The notes under the pieces: generated by a model
Told to the model about the DNA's origin: nothing
Seen by the model: only the letters and a program-made list of their open reading frames with translations
Databases searched by the model: none
Shown: positions 42,400 through 53,951 of the stretch, piece after piece
Position numbering within the stretch: the first letter of the stretch is position 1
How the letters are laid out: each line of letters begins with the position of its first letter
Source: Cerrena zonata
Lineage: Eukaryota > Basidiomycota > Agaricomycetes > Polyporales > Cerrenaceae
Direction: 5' to 3'
DNA: 64,000 nt
Assembly: GCA_038087015.1 (NCBI GenBank)
Contig: JASBNA010000013.1
Coordinates: 62,001 to 126,000 of the forward strand
Program-made: the position numbers and the translations under genes

Positions 42400-44655
42400 T
42401 CACATCAACGTCTTCCAAACTGAAAGAGTTGCAACCATTACCAATACCAATACACTCAAAAACACTCTGAAGCCCCAATGGCTAACTAGAAGCACATCAC
42501 CCGCGAAGAACACAAGGACCAAATGCTTGTATATATGCGGTTCGTGGAGACGATCAAGAATAAGGATGGCTGAAACATACAATAAAACTGAAATATGCTG
42601 TTGGTAGGTGAAAAGGAATTCCCTCCAAGGACTAGGCCCATCCTGAGTAATTTGGCTCGTTGACAGGTCTTTCTCAATGATGGGCAGATCGGAAACTTCA
42701 ATGTCAGTTAAATCTTGAACAAGGCCGTCTTCATAGTCAAGGTCATCGTCATCATCTTCAGGTCCATCATCTGTCTCTGAAGTGTTTTGAGGGTTGGTCT
42801 CCTTATGGTTTTTGCTATTCCCGGCGCTTTTAGGCTCTCGCGGAGAGCTTGCTTCGCTGGAAGTGTATGAATTAATGGGCGATTGAGGTTCATTTGGATC
42901 CATTTCATGGATCTTACTTTTATTTGGTTTGATGAAACGTTTCCATTTGATTGCATCTAGAAACTTCATTACTTCGGCACAGTTAATTCTTTCAGCTATT
43001 CCCCTGGTGAAATCTCCATTGTTTCCTTTAATCATCAAGTATATTAATTTCTCGAAGTCTTGTAACGGCTCAGTGTAAAAGTCCCGACTACCTCGAGTGT
43101 CTTCTATTTGGCTGGTAAACCAGTCGCGGAATCTGGATGCATTCAAGTCAAAGTACCATTGTGCAATTGATTCTCTCACCTGATCAGGATTGGTACGGTC
43201 GATAATGTACGAGGAAAACGGTAGAGATCCAACGCATAGCCAACATAAAATCAATCCCAATGAATATATATCACTACTATAAGTGAACCCATAGACAAAC
43301 CGTTGTCTTTCATGCTCAGCTGATGGATCGTAATTGGCAAATAGCCATAGCTCAGGAGCAGTGAACTCTAAAGTACCCGTGTTACCTTGCCTTTCCTCAG
43401 AGGAGGAACTCAAATGCTTGTTGGCCAAGTACTGCTTGTCGATGAATTTACCTTCACCAAAATCGGATACGAGAACTTTTGGCATGATTGACACCAATTG
43501 CTCCATATCCGAAATAGAGTTAAAGGTGACCAGGTCATCCAAACCGTTGGAATTGTATTCAACATCTAACAAACAATTAGATGGTTTCAAGTCCCGATGT
43601 AATATACCCTTTAGATGTAAATAATTGACTCCATTGGCAACGTCTTTAAAAAATTTCCAAATTTCAAAATCAGAGAGCCATCTTTTATGATTATCTTCCC
43701 CATCTTTCTCTTGTGGAATCGATCCCTTTTTCATTCTTCTCTTCATTCTTTCCATTCCAACTTTATCTTTGAGAGACATGATCTTTTCCTTTTGAAAATT
43801 TTTAGAAATCAATTCTTCTAAATGGCCACCGCCTGCGTACTGTTGTAGTATGAAAACATATGGCACTTTTGAATTCAAGTCTCTTTGATCACCGTCATCA
43901 TTAGGCAAAAAATATGTATTCAGATCATTTATATCACCCATTTCAAGCCAGACATGATTATAACGGATCAAATTGTTCTCATTTGCCCCCTGGGTGGAAA
44001 GTTCATACAAAATCAAAACCTCTGTAAGAACTTGATCTAGGAAAGTGGAGTGATCTCCAATACTGATTCTTTTAATCGCGTAGGTACCCAATTGTATTTC
44101 ATTCAAAACATGCATAACTTTATATACTTGGGCATGAGCACCTGAACCCAATACATACGGGGGAATCTTTTTGAAGAACCTCTTGAAGTAGCCCTGATTG
44201 AAGATCTCTTTCGGTAATCTTTTAATTGAGCTGTTTGGAGAAGCAAGTTTATATTTATCCCCATCAAATGGCAAATTGGCAAGAACTTTGAAATAATCGT
44301 TATGCATGAATCCCAGGGGGTACCTGCTCTTACTCACTGGGACCATTTCTCCGGGGCTATCCAAAGAAGATGAAGTCATGGCTGGGCTCTCATTATTTCT
44401 TCGTTTCTGGTATCGTTGATTAGACCATCTGAACCCACAGTTGGGACATTCATTTGAATCATGTTCTCGAGGGATTTCAAAATTATTGGTATTGAATGGC
44501 TCGGAAGAGTGTCGCCTGAATTGACCTCTATCTGGTTGATCAATCGTGGATAGTAATTGAATGCTATTTTGTTGGTTATTGTGTAGAACTAAGATTCCAT
44601 AGTTAGGGTCATGATAAACGATCTCACTATTATAATTATACGGAACGATTGACAT
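42400..44655 (-). CDS. IKS1: Ser/Thr kinase Iks1
   Basis: A membrane-associated protein kinase of the Iks1 family (PEK/IKS type); its role is poorly known. The N-terminal region has an unusual ECPNCGFRW motif. The kinase domain runs from about 160 to 540: the glycine loop VLGSGAHAQVYKV, the ATP lysine in YAIKRISI, a QQYAGGGHLEELI hinge, HRDLKPSNCLLDV, and DFGEGKF, a DFG with an atypical follow-up. The APE-like segment reads TLEFTAPELW. A 100-residue acidic linker leads to a C-terminal hydrophobic tail with two or three membrane spans (VLLYVSAILIL, HLVLVFFAGDVLLV, FLSVLVLVMVATL). 751 residues. The frame is intact. Confidence 0.88.
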   Translation of the reverse strand: MSIVPYNYNSEIVYHDPNYGILVLHNNQQNSIQLLSTIDQPDRGQFRRHSSEPFNTNNFEIPREHDSNECPNCGFRWSNQRYQKRRNNESPAMTSSSLDSPGEMVPVSKSRYPLGFMHNDYFKVLANLPFDGDKYKLASPNSSIKRLPKEIFNQGYFKRFFKKIPPYVLGSGAHAQVYKVMHVLNEIQLGTYAIKRISIGDHSTFLDQVLTEVLILYELSTQGANENNLIRYNHVWLEMGDINDLNTYFLPNDDGDQRDLNSKVPYVFILQQYAGGGHLEELISKNFQKEKIMSLKDKVGMERMKRRMKKGSIPQEKDGEDNHKRWLSDFEIWKFFKDVANGVNYLHLKGILHRDLKPSNCLLDVEYNSNGLDDLVTFNSISDMEQLVSIMPKVLVSDFGEGKFIDKQYLANKHLSSSSEERQGNTGTLEFTAPELWLFANYDPSAEHERQRFVYGFTYSSDIYSLGLILCWLCVGSLPFSSYIIDRTNPDQVRESIAQWYFDLNASRFRDWFTSQIEDTRGSRDFYTEPLQDFEKLIYLMIKGNNGDFTRGIAERINCAEVMKFLDAIKWKRFIKPNKSKIHEMDPNEPQSPINSYTSSEASSPREPKSAGNSKNHKETNPQNTSETDDGPEDDDDDLDYEDGLVQDLTDIEVSDLPIIEKDLSTSQITQDGPSPWREFLFTYQQHISVLLYVSAILILDRLHEPHIYKHLVLVFFAGDVLLVSHWGFRVFLSVLVLVMVATLSVWKTLM

Positions 44656-44888
44656 GAATTATAACTTGACTGCTCTATATATTCAAAGATCTTATAAAGA
44701 TTGATTTATATTATGAAACATAATAGTCTTAACCAAGTTTCTGTGGGGTGATGAATTGAACCGATTTTATATTTCAGATTAACCCTGACCTACTATATCT
44801 GATGCGCGATTTAGACCTACAACATGGATACATAAGAGTTATACATGCTATTATGTTCAGGTTTATAATGGTACACTAATTTACAAAT

Positions 44889-47800
44889 TTATTGACTTAA
44901 TTGCCTTTGGCTGCCAGTCGGTGTTCTTAAACGTAGCATTAGTTTAATCATCTCGGTTTCTAGCCTATGTTTTTCCTCCGGATTCATGGAATTTATGGCT
45001 TCTTCCGAGATGTCTCCAATAACCCCAGATAGATATTGGAAAGTTCCTTGAACCCTATTGGATAAAAAAGACTCGGAAGAATCTACTCTTTGAAGCAGGT
45101 TGGTAGAAATGCTCTGTGGATTTTCTTGAACCACCGGAAGTGAAGGTCTAACCACAATCTTATATTGGTCTTCTTCAGAAGTTTTGGCAGAATTGCCTTT
45201 TTCCAAGCTCTTGATAGTTGTTGAATGGGCTTGGAAACTTTGAGAATTGAATGAATTCAGTTGAGTGTTATCTGACTGCAAGGAGCAATGAACAGCCTTT
45301 TCCTCAAGCTTGATACATTTGTCCCTTGAATCTGAACTGTGGATCAAGGATTCTTTGTCTTGTGGTTGGTCTTGAGAGTTTGCTTTTCTAAGGATTCTTC
45401 CTCGGACTCTGGAACTTGCTTGTCACTTGACCGGGCATTGGTTTCTATATTATTGGACAATGCTTTTGGCCTCTTGCTGCCGACAGGCTCTTGGGAAATA
45501 GATTTTCTCTTCAAAGTACTTCTAGTTTGTCTTCCAACCTCTTTGCACTTTTCCGCTGTCATAGTCTTATCTTCTAAAGGGTTTGCAGAATCATCTATAC
45601 TTTCCATTTCATTGGAGCTGCTAATCTCATTGAAAGAATTACTGTCAATATCTGATATCAAGTCCTCTTCATTAGACGATTTATCGGGCAATTTTTCTGA
45701 TTCAGACATATTCTCAACTTCTTTAATTTTTTTACCAGAAGCCTTGATCTTTTCCAACTCTAAGCGAGCTAATTCTGCTGCTCTTTTTTGAGCATGAAGT
45801 CGACTTCTTCTGGCTTTCCGTTTTGCTGCCTTAGTCATTCCTTCAGTTGGTGCCGGAGTCAATTTCTGCGTCAAAAGAGCAGTAAATGAATGTATGTCAA
45901 ACATCTCTTGTGAATTGTCAGGTGAAGATAGAGGTTCCATTTTATTTTCTTTTTGCTTTTTACTCTTCTTTTTAGATTTCGCCCCAGGTGATTTGCTGCT
46001 TTTCTTACTTTTTGTCCCCGTCTTCTCTAATGGCACCGAAGACTCTCTAGAGTTGGCTTCTTCATTGTTCACGGAGTCGGATAACAGATCAGGAATTACT
46101 TCACCTTGAGGCAGGGAAGTCGTTACGGAAGCCTCTCCAGATCCTGATTGATTTTCACCTTCTGAATTTTTCAGCTCATCAGGATTGAGCGAGTCGTTTT
46201 GATCAAAGACTAAGGAGTTTTGTCCAGTTTCTTCAACCTTAACTGTTGGTACTTTGTTCTCCGTGCTAGTTTTAGGAGTTGGGGATCTCGAACTACGTGC
46301 TGAATTTTGGTTTGGTAATTCGTCATGAATATTGTTTTTGTTCAAGCTGGAACTGAGGCTTCCCTTCTCGAGAGTAGCTAGTAGGTTTTGTTTCATCTTG
46401 TTGTTCTTTAAAACTTTCGCTTTCGGGTTCTTTGATACTTGTTTCTGGGAATTGGTCTAATGCTCCACAAGAAGGTTCATGTTCAATTCTTTTCTTTTCT
46501 GTGTATGCAGCTTTTAATAAAGGTAACCTATCCCAGTTTCCGTTAACATACTTTTCTACTTCGAATCCACCTTCGTACGTTGTTAAAAGAAGTTGATCAT
46601 ACAACACAAAGTTTCCTCCAGACTCAGTTTTGTTCAAGTAAGAGGACCAAATTTTTTCAAAATCAAGTTTTGCATACTCGTCTAACGTTGATGCTTTCTT
46701 TAGCAAGTTTTTTCTTAAATTGAAAATTTCGAGATGAAAATCATTATCAGTTAAAAACTTTAAAAGTTCAATGAAGCAGGACTCTTGTTCCCATTTTAAA
46801 ATAATTAAGTTAAGCCCCATTTGCTTCAAATGCGCCAAAGGTGCATCATGTATCAAGTTAATGAAAAATTTAAAAATAGGAAGTGACCAGTTATGGACCT
46901 TCAAAATGCTGATTAATCTTTGAAACTCTTCCTGTCTTACTAATACCATGTCCTGGATGAGTCTTTTGGCAAAAATATGAAAATCTTGATCTAAAATATT
47001 TAATACTTTCGAAGTTACTTCTAATTCAGAGTTATCTGTGATATTTGCTCGAACATTGACCAAAATATCTGTTGCAAACTTTTGTAATTCTGGTTTTTTT
47101 AAGTTGATATTTAAGTTCAAGAGCTGATAAGTAAATTGCAACTGCATCTTATCACCTATTGAAGAGCATACGCTAGTTATCATATCTGTCAATTGCATTG
47201 AATTGAGATCATCAATTGTATTTCGTAAAATTAAAATGAAGACATTTTGATGAGGATCAGTTGTCTGCATCAAGTTATATCCAGTGAATGTATCCTTCAA
47301 AGCACTCAAGAGCCTCAAAACCAAGGTATAAGAAATTTTGTTATGCTTGAAAAATATTCCTAAGACATATGTTAAATCATCAATAATGTCAAAAGTAGCC
47401 TCAGAAGTCTTAATTTCTTTCTTAGTACTAAGTTTCAAGTTATTTAAAAAGGCAATAAAGTAGTTAGCCTTTGCTTCGACATTAACTTTGTCAAGCTTGA
47501 ATACCAAAGCAATCGTTTGTAAAATCCGATCAAATCTGTTGTGCACCCACTTCGGATTAAGCCCATTCAATTCTAATAGACTAAGTGGCTCAATCGAGAG
47601 ACAACGTATTTCATTAAAATTTCTCTCGGTGATGGGTGTTCCACCACTAAGTAACCTGGTCAAAAATTTAAGGCCCAATTGATTCATGTGAGAACTTGCG
47701 TCTTTTTTGAAATGGAAACCTATAAGTGTTGGTTGAATCACCTTATCCCAATAAACATGAGTATATTTTAAAGAATCTCTCATATTTAACGGATTAAGTA

Positions 47801-50069
47801 ACATATAAACCATAGAAAGAAATAAATTATTAAGAACATCTATGATTTCCCGCTCATTTTCAGGCGAGGAAATGTTAAGTAAGATATGTAAAAGTAGCTT
47901 TACTTTTGGACGTAAGGAATTAAATACTTGCTGTTGGTTTGATTTGTTTCTCGGTGTCATTGGACTATTCACACCAGATTTTGGACTATTTGGAGCCATT
48001 GGTTCGATTGATTTTCTCAAGTTGTTAAAGTCATTAGAGCACAAGTTGTAGACAATTGCTTTCCAGCTAGTAATGGCAATGATCCTTGCTGAACTATCCG
48101 GTTTATTAAAGCAGGATTTATGAATTTGTAACCAAGATGATAACTTTGACCAGTTTTCAAATCCATCCGAAGAGTCATTACATAGGAGGGTGAGCGACAC
48201 CCAGATATCCATTGCTGGTTTGTACTGACCATTATCAATCAAGCTCAGTAAGCAATTGCTGATATATTCTAGTCCCGATGGGGTTGGATGATTAAGGTCG
48301 AAATTTGATACACTAATCTTTGCATCAGATGAAAAAGATTTTATTTCTGAAGGTAAAGGGGACTCCATGAATTTCCTAACTGAAACCAGAATATCTCGAT
48401 TTTCCAAATAAGTTCTAGCCACTTCTAGCAATGCAGAAACTCCCATGGTTATTACTTTAGAGTAAAGAGGGGACGACGAGTCACATAAATTGATAACAAG
48501 CAAGCTGAACCAATGATGAAAGTTTTGAGCCATCACTACAGGGAAATTCAGCACCAAGTTTCTTAAAGTGATGAATTTTTCAACCACTAAAGATGAACTG
48601 GTGAAATTCTTCATATTCAATAATGCAAATAGCATATGTTCCAGTACTGACGAATTACCTTGTAGTTCAAAAATGAGCTTTTTCTTTCTACCAGTGAATT
48701 TGCAGTCTTTAATTATACTTAAATAGGGAAGAAGTAGGGTTTTGGAGATTTCAGGTTTTATTATAGTCTGACAGGAATGCATGTAGAACCATTTGACATC
48801 ATTAACAGATAAAAAATTGTTAAGTTCTGAATTTGAAATGATAAGAAACATAAATCTAAGCGCTTGACTAATAATTCTTATTGAAAAGGGATCATTCTTT
48901 CTAGGCGAAACATTGTGATCTGATTGTAAATTATCTTTTGTATCCCCCAAATTCAGTATTTTATTGAACAATTTATCTTCTATTAGTTGAATGTCACGTT
49001 TTATATATCCGGAAAACTCACTTATGTAATTGTCATCCAAGGAGCTTGGTGATTTACTTCTAGTTGGGGCTGCTAGGGGACTGTTACCTATATTATTATT
49101 GTCAATAGTTGGGGCTTTCTTCATTGTAATGAAGAGTTTCATTAAAACATCAGTACTATTAAATTTGCAAATATGGTTTAAAGTAGCGTAAACCTCAAAT
49201 TTCTTATTGAAAGCTGGGTCTTTAAGAACATTTAAACAACCATCGACTAATTGAGGTAAGTCAGGGGAGTCAGGAGTAAGTTGAATGATTGTACCAGGTA
49301 ACCAAAACTTAGGATTAGAAGGAGAGTTATGCTGTTCATTTTCCAAAGTATATGATGATTTGACCCATAATGCAGTATTATTTGGATCCGATGAGCTACT
49401 GTTCTTGCCAAAAATATTAGGCTTCAAAATAGATTTCCTAGGGGTCAAAGTATCATTAACTAGGATTGTTTGATTTGGTGCCGGAGAGCTTGGGGCATCT
49501 GAAACAAGAAAGTCTGAAAACACCACTGATTTCTTCTTTCTAATCGGAGATGAGGATAGTTTTGTAGGAGATGGAGTATGCGTAGGCTGTAATTCTTTGA
49601 TAGGAGATGATGCAATATCAACGACGTTATTGTCGTTTGTCTTTTGGCTAGACGAACGGGCTGTCTTAGCCCTTTTATACATTTTCTTTGCACTTTTTGT
49701 ACTTGATCTAGATGGTGATTCTTGAGCAGAAGATTCATCATCGGAAATATTAACTTTTTGTTCTTCCTCACTTGATAACGTTAAATCAATGATGTTTTTG
49801 GAAGTAATGCAATTATTGGCAACTTTAGGCAGACCGCTAGCACTCCTCAAACCATTTCGACTTCTAGATCGTGGTCTAGGCAGATTTCTCCTAGAGTTGT
49901 TTAGGTTGAAATAGTTTATCATATCTGCATTTGAGCTTGTGAGGTTCCCAGGGTCTTGCGGTGGTGAGAGTGGTCTTTTAGGCGTTGGGCTTAGTCTTGG
50001 AATAGATCCTTGGTCTGAAAAGATCGAATCAGAAACAGGCCGTTGATTGACATTGGTCCCAGCCCACAT
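44889..50069 (-). CDS. RIF1: Rif1, telomere and replication-timing regulator, two frame breaks
   Basis: Rif1 recruits protein phosphatase 1 to telomeres and late origins. The first 1,250 codons contain the N-terminal disordered region with two PP1-docking motifs, KSVVF (RVxF type) and RKSILK (SILK type), close together around residues 185-220. A long alpha-helical HEAT-like body follows. The frame changes between 46323 and 46396, and again at about 45350-45410. The last 150 residues (44889-45347) contain a helix, EEKHRLETEMIKLMLRLR, that should be the Rif1 C-terminal domain. The start is ATG 50069 (MWAGTNVNQ); the frame extends to a TTG 15 bases upstream. Total about 1,720 residues. Confidence 0.82.
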
Positions 50070-50751
50070 GATGAAAAATTTCAAATCTTACAAAAATCAC
50101 AACTGGTTTGATCCTGGTGGAATTCGTTCAATGAGATAGCTGGATGGTTACTGAATCCTTCTTGTGGCACTTCCTGGATAATAATGCTTGAATCAAATTG
50201 CCTGGTTCCACTTAATGACTAGCTTCTGTGTAATCATCTGCTCTAATCAACTCCTAAGTAGACGAAATAAAGTTGAAAAAAAATCTGCTTCAGAAGACGC
50301 GTAGGGAGCCTCTCATACAAATTTCCAGATTGGGTTGGTACAAAACACGCACTACGCCGTGGTTCCCACCGACTAAAATGTTTTGTGATGGGTCGATGAG
50401 CCCGTCCGAGCAGTCGTCTTCTCACAAAACTCTGGACCCAATTTTTGGGAACGGCACCAACAAGCGAATTCGGTTTTTGAGGAATAGGCTGTTGCTGATT
50501 CCGACCAAAGCTTGCATCTCCTTCAATGATTCAACAACTTTTTTGTGATTTCCTCGATTACGGCATTATAAAATTTAGGGGTCAAAGATACAATTGAGCG
50601 ATTCAGGAGTTTTGCAGTGCTTCGTGCGATTAGGCGGACCCAATCTGCGTCCGGGCGAGCCTGCGGATGGTTTGGGTTGACTTTAAATTAATATCTACAT
50701 GTATATATATTTAGTGAAAGTAGGTTGTGTTTGTGTTGTTCAAAGCTATAA
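50070..50751. other. Intergenic: RIF1 promoter and HPR1 3' region
   Basis: No gene is seen. It has ACGCGT (MCB) at 50297-50302 and several CG-containing words, and is less AT-rich than other spacers. Confidence 0.5.
50297..50302. promoter_or_regulatory. MluI cell-cycle box upstream of RIF1
   Basis: ACGCGT lies 228 bases upstream of the RIF1 ATG. In yeasts this is the core of MBF (Mbp1/Swi4-Swi6 type) sites for G1/S genes. One copy only, so modest confidence. Confidence 0.35.
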
Positions 50752-52821
50752 TTAGGTCGATTGTTCTTTAGTTGACTCAACTTTAGCCTTTTTGGATGAT
50801 GGTTCATCATTTGCAACTGGGTCATCGGCTTCTTCTATTGGTCTTTTCCTTGACCCAGAAGTCTCGATGACTTCCATATCGACTTCAGTGGATGGTTCGG
50901 ACTCTTGAGTATTCTTGGTATTCTCGTGATTAGTGGCAGGGTCAGCAGAATCATTATTAAGAGCCGGAGCTGAGATTTTCTCTTCGCTTAGCAATTCACC
51001 CAAATCTAGCCATCTACCAATTCTCTGCTGCTTTAATTTCTTCCATTGAAGAACCGTTCTTTCTTCCACAAGCCCATCTTGTTCCGTTTTATCTGTAGAA
51101 TGCTTTATCTTTTCCGTAAGCTGGTCGATATCATTTTGATCGATTTCCGGCTTTTCTGAGGTTTTCTGGAGTAGCTCTAGTCCAGTTGGTACCTTCATTT
51201 TTCTAGATAATTGAGGAGTTCCATAAGTGTTGAAATATCGTTTTTCTTTAAAAGGTATCACCGATGCAGTCTTTTCATTAACAAGTTCAAGATCTTGGTC
51301 GGTGAGTTCTCGATCGGCAAATAATGGCTTCCCAGTGACAGGGTCTTTACTATAGATTAGCCAAGCCCACCAATGTAATTCTGAATTCTGTATATGTTGT
51401 AACAAGAAAGATAATTGAGTGTCAATAGTTTTGTAACGGTTAATCATATCTTTTCTGATTTTGAAAAAAATATTCACTGCTGATTCTGGAGTGGCATCAT
51501 CAGTTATATGTTTAATATTAGCTGGAGCATTTATATCTTTTAATAATTGTTTCTTGTTGCTACCTACTAGTTGATAAAAAAGACAACTTATGAAATAGAT
51601 TTGTATCAAAATATGATTTCGAGATTTGGAAAGAGTGTGCTCCATAAAATAAGTTTCATCTTCCTTTTTCATGGTTTCATACTTTGGACCTCTTGGGGTT
51701 TCTTCAAAAGGGGACAACCAGTAGTTTTCAGAGAAAAACATTTTATCATCATACTTTTGCTTCAAATAATCTTTTGGTTCGGACTTTTTAATAAGGAACG
51801 GGTCAGATTTAGGCGCTTTTATCGCTTCTTCTTCTTCGAATAAAAAGTCATTAAGTCTTTTAAACATTTCACAATTATTGACTAGAGCTCTTGGGTTCTT
51901 CAAACATGAGTATGGATCGCGTAAGATCTTATTAAGCTTGACGATGTCTTGCAATACTTCATCTTTCCAAGAATTAGTTTTAAGTGGACCGGACTCTTTA
52001 ACAACCCTACTAGCCAAGGTGAAATATTTATTCAACCCAGTGTTATCTTCAAACTGGAAAATGTTTGTCAAGAAAATTCGGACCCTGAATTGAAATTTAT
52101 CGTTAAAAGTATCTTTTCTATAAGAGTCCTTGTGCTTGGTCCCAGTATATATTTTATCAGTTAACCCATTGCATATTTCTAATAAGGATATTCTATCACT
52201 GGTCATTTTTTTATCGAATATGCGGGACTGGATCAAGTCTTCTCTTGTTTCTAAGTAGTACCAGAAAGTGGATATGGATTGGGTAGATATTCTTGATAAT
52301 GTATCAGAGATGGATTGGATAAGTTGGAAAAATACAAATTTGGTGCTGGCCAAATGGTTCAAATACATTTCTATACTTATATCCACCAAGAAGGCTAGCT
52401 GGTTCAATATATTCAATCTTCTCGAATTAATTTTCTGTCCCTTGAGTTCAGTATCTTCAGAAAGCTCTTCATTGAAACTAGCCAAATACTCATCAAGAAA
52501 CTCCTGAGCACCGTGTTGAAAAATTAATAATAATGTATAATCTCTGGTTCTGTCTTGTATACCATTGTTGAACTTATCTAAATCAGACTCGATGGTTTTC
52601 CTGTCCTCTTCACCCACGTTATCTAGTTCTGAAGCGATTTCCAATCCTTCACCTACTGATTTGATGCTGGTTAATAATGCTTCAATACAAGATTGGTTGC
52701 ATGGAAATTGAGGTATCTCAACCAAGTAATTCTTTTCCAACGAAGCACTCTTGCGAACTTGCTGTACGAGCTGCTTTGCTCCTTCGTCCACCGGACCAGC
52801 AAACTTTCTTCCTTGTTCCAT
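50752..52821 (-). CDS. HPR1: THO complex subunit Hpr1 (THOC1)
   Basis: A core subunit of the THO complex, which couples transcription to mRNP assembly and export. Family signatures: STFWYYLETREDLI around residue 180, DRISLLEICNGLTDK, FRVRIFLTNIFQFEDNTGLN, and LLQHIQNSELHWWAWL-type motif near 470, followed by a WKKLKQQRIGRWLDLGELL element. The last 100 residues are acidic and lysine-rich. The ATG at 52821 (MEQGRKFAGP) gives 689 residues. The open frame reaches a GTG at 52914, but the extra residues are hydrophobic and lack any ATG, so I do not include them. Confidence 0.87.
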   Translation of the reverse strand: MEQGRKFAGPVDEGAKQLVQQVRKSASLEKNYLVEIPQFPCNQSCIEALLTSIKSVGEGLEIASELDNVGEEDRKTIESDLDKFNNGIQDRTRDYTLLLIFQHGAQEFLDEYLASFNEELSEDTELKGQKINSRRLNILNQLAFLVDISIEMYLNHLASTKFVFFQLIQSISDTLSRISTQSISTFWYYLETREDLIQSRIFDKKMTSDRISLLEICNGLTDKIYTGTKHKDSYRKDTFNDKFQFRVRIFLTNIFQFEDNTGLNKYFTLASRVVKESGPLKTNSWKDEVLQDIVKLNKILRDPYSCLKNPRALVNNCEMFKRLNDFLFEEEEAIKAPKSDPFLIKKSEPKDYLKQKYDDKMFFSENYWLSPFEETPRGPKYETMKKEDETYFMEHTLSKSRNHILIQIYFISCLFYQLVGSNKKQLLKDINAPANIKHITDDATPESAVNIFFKIRKDMINRYKTIDTQLSFLLQHIQNSELHWWAWLIYSKDPVTGKPLFADRELTDQDLELVNEKTASVIPFKEKRYFNTYGTPQLSRKMKVPTGLELLQKTSEKPEIDQNDIDQLTEKIKHSTDKTEQDGLVEERTVLQWKKLKQQRIGRWLDLGELLSEEKISAPALNNDSADPATNHENTKNTQESEPSTEVDMEVIETSGSRKRPIEEADDPVANDEPSSKKAKVESTKEQST

Positions 52822-52990
52822 TTGGTGTTGGTAACTTATCGAATGAAACACTGAACAAACGGTTGAAAGAACGAAAAAAATTTGAAAATTATCAACAAAA
52901 AATTGAATATGCACTCCCAGTCAACTACTAGTATACTAAACTTTCAATAAATATATTCAGCTAATTACAAATTCTATTAATATATACACT

Positions 52991-53584
52991 TCAATAGTCA
53001 AAGCTCTTTGATCTACTTTTCTTCTTGTCACTCTGTTTCTTTTTGTTGAAAAGCCTCTTTTCCTTCCTGTCTGCCTTGATCTCTTCCCATCGTTTCTTAT
53101 CTTCTTCTGTAGGTTCAGCAGCAAAATGAACATTCTCCCTGATTTCCTGTAGCAATCTCTTGAAACACTCATCGGTGTTGACCTCCCGGGTACGGAAAGT
53201 GTCACATTGAACCACAATCCCCCCAGACTTGGTCTGGTATCTTAGAGGCTGTTGTGATAGTTTTGTTCTTACTGCAAATGGAATCCAGAAACACGCCTTA
53301 GGGTCCAACCACTCGTTTTCCGTCATGGATATCGTGGCCTTGGACGAGGTCTTATTGACCTTCTGCCCACCGGGTCCCGATGCCCTGCTGTAGGTTATTT
53401 CAAAGATGTGCCTTGGAATCTTGTCGGGTTGGAAAGACTCCAACCAAGTACGAGCTTTGTCGATCTGGTCCTGACTTAGTTCATTGGAGCTCAGGTATGC
53501 TCGCTTAATATAGACTGCTGGACTCACCGGCCCCAACCCCAAGGCCCGGAGACCTAGGGGGAAATAGCTAGGTACTCGAATCAT
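52991..53584 (-). CDS. PTH4: Mitochondrial GGQ-domain release factor-like protein
   Basis: A small codon-independent peptidyl-tRNA hydrolase of the ICT1/YaeJ class, like yeast Pth4 (YOL114C). It would rescue stalled mitoribosomes. Residues 1-30 look like a mitochondrial presequence. The catalytic GGQ is at 72-74 within SRASGPGGQKVNKTSSKA, the universal signature. The C-terminal tail (KKRWEEIKADRKEKRLFNKKK) is strongly basic, as needed for ribosome mRNA-channel binding. 197 residues. The ATG at 53584 is chosen; the frame is open to a TTG at 53614. It diverges from the PalH gene. Confidence 0.9.
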   Translation of the reverse strand: MIRVPSYFPLGLRALGLGPVSPAVYIKRAYLSSNELSQDQIDKARTWLESFQPDKIPRHIFEITYSRASGPGGQKVNKTSSKATISMTENEWLDPKACFWIPFAVRTKLSQQPLRYQTKSGGIVVQCDTFRTREVNTDECFKRLLQEIRENVHFAAEPTEEDKKRWEEIKADRKEKRLFNKKKQSDKKKSRSKSFDY

Positions 53585-53941
53585 TGAAGAGTCTTGTACT
53601 AAAAGGTTTTTCAATCATTTTTTACACCTGTACATACAATGAGCCAACTTAAACCAAAGCGTATACAAGCTATTACCAGCAGTGGTACTACCAGGTCCTA
53701 CAGTTGCGAATACCGGTCCTAGGGCTAACATCACCTTCACATATACCCTTCTGCTACAGTTATACCCCTGTCTGATATCAGTTATATCACCGTCTGGTAG
53801 AAGTAATTACTGCAATCGCACACTACCAGCGAAGACGCTAAGAAAAATAAAGGACAAGCAACAAGAGCTTCATCTTGTCAGTTCTTTCATTATAAATAAC
53901 CAACCTGCCGCTCGATAGTTTAAAAGCAAAATGTTTAGAAG
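53585..53941. other. Divergent promoter region, PTH4 / PalH-type sensor
   Basis: No gene is seen apart from the 6-codon upstream ORF described separately. A word GGTACTACCAGGTCCT near 53680 is mildly repetitive. No Rap1-like site is seen. Confidence 0.5.
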
Positions 53942-53951
53942 ATGGCGATGA
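53931..53951 (+). other. Six-codon upstream ORF overlapping the PalH start
   Basis: ATG TTT AGA AGA TGG CGA TGA starts 11 bases before the main ATG and ends inside it, out of frame (stop at 53949-53951). A scanning ribosome would meet this ATG first, in the context AAAATG, so it could lower translation of the main frame. Confidence 0.6.
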
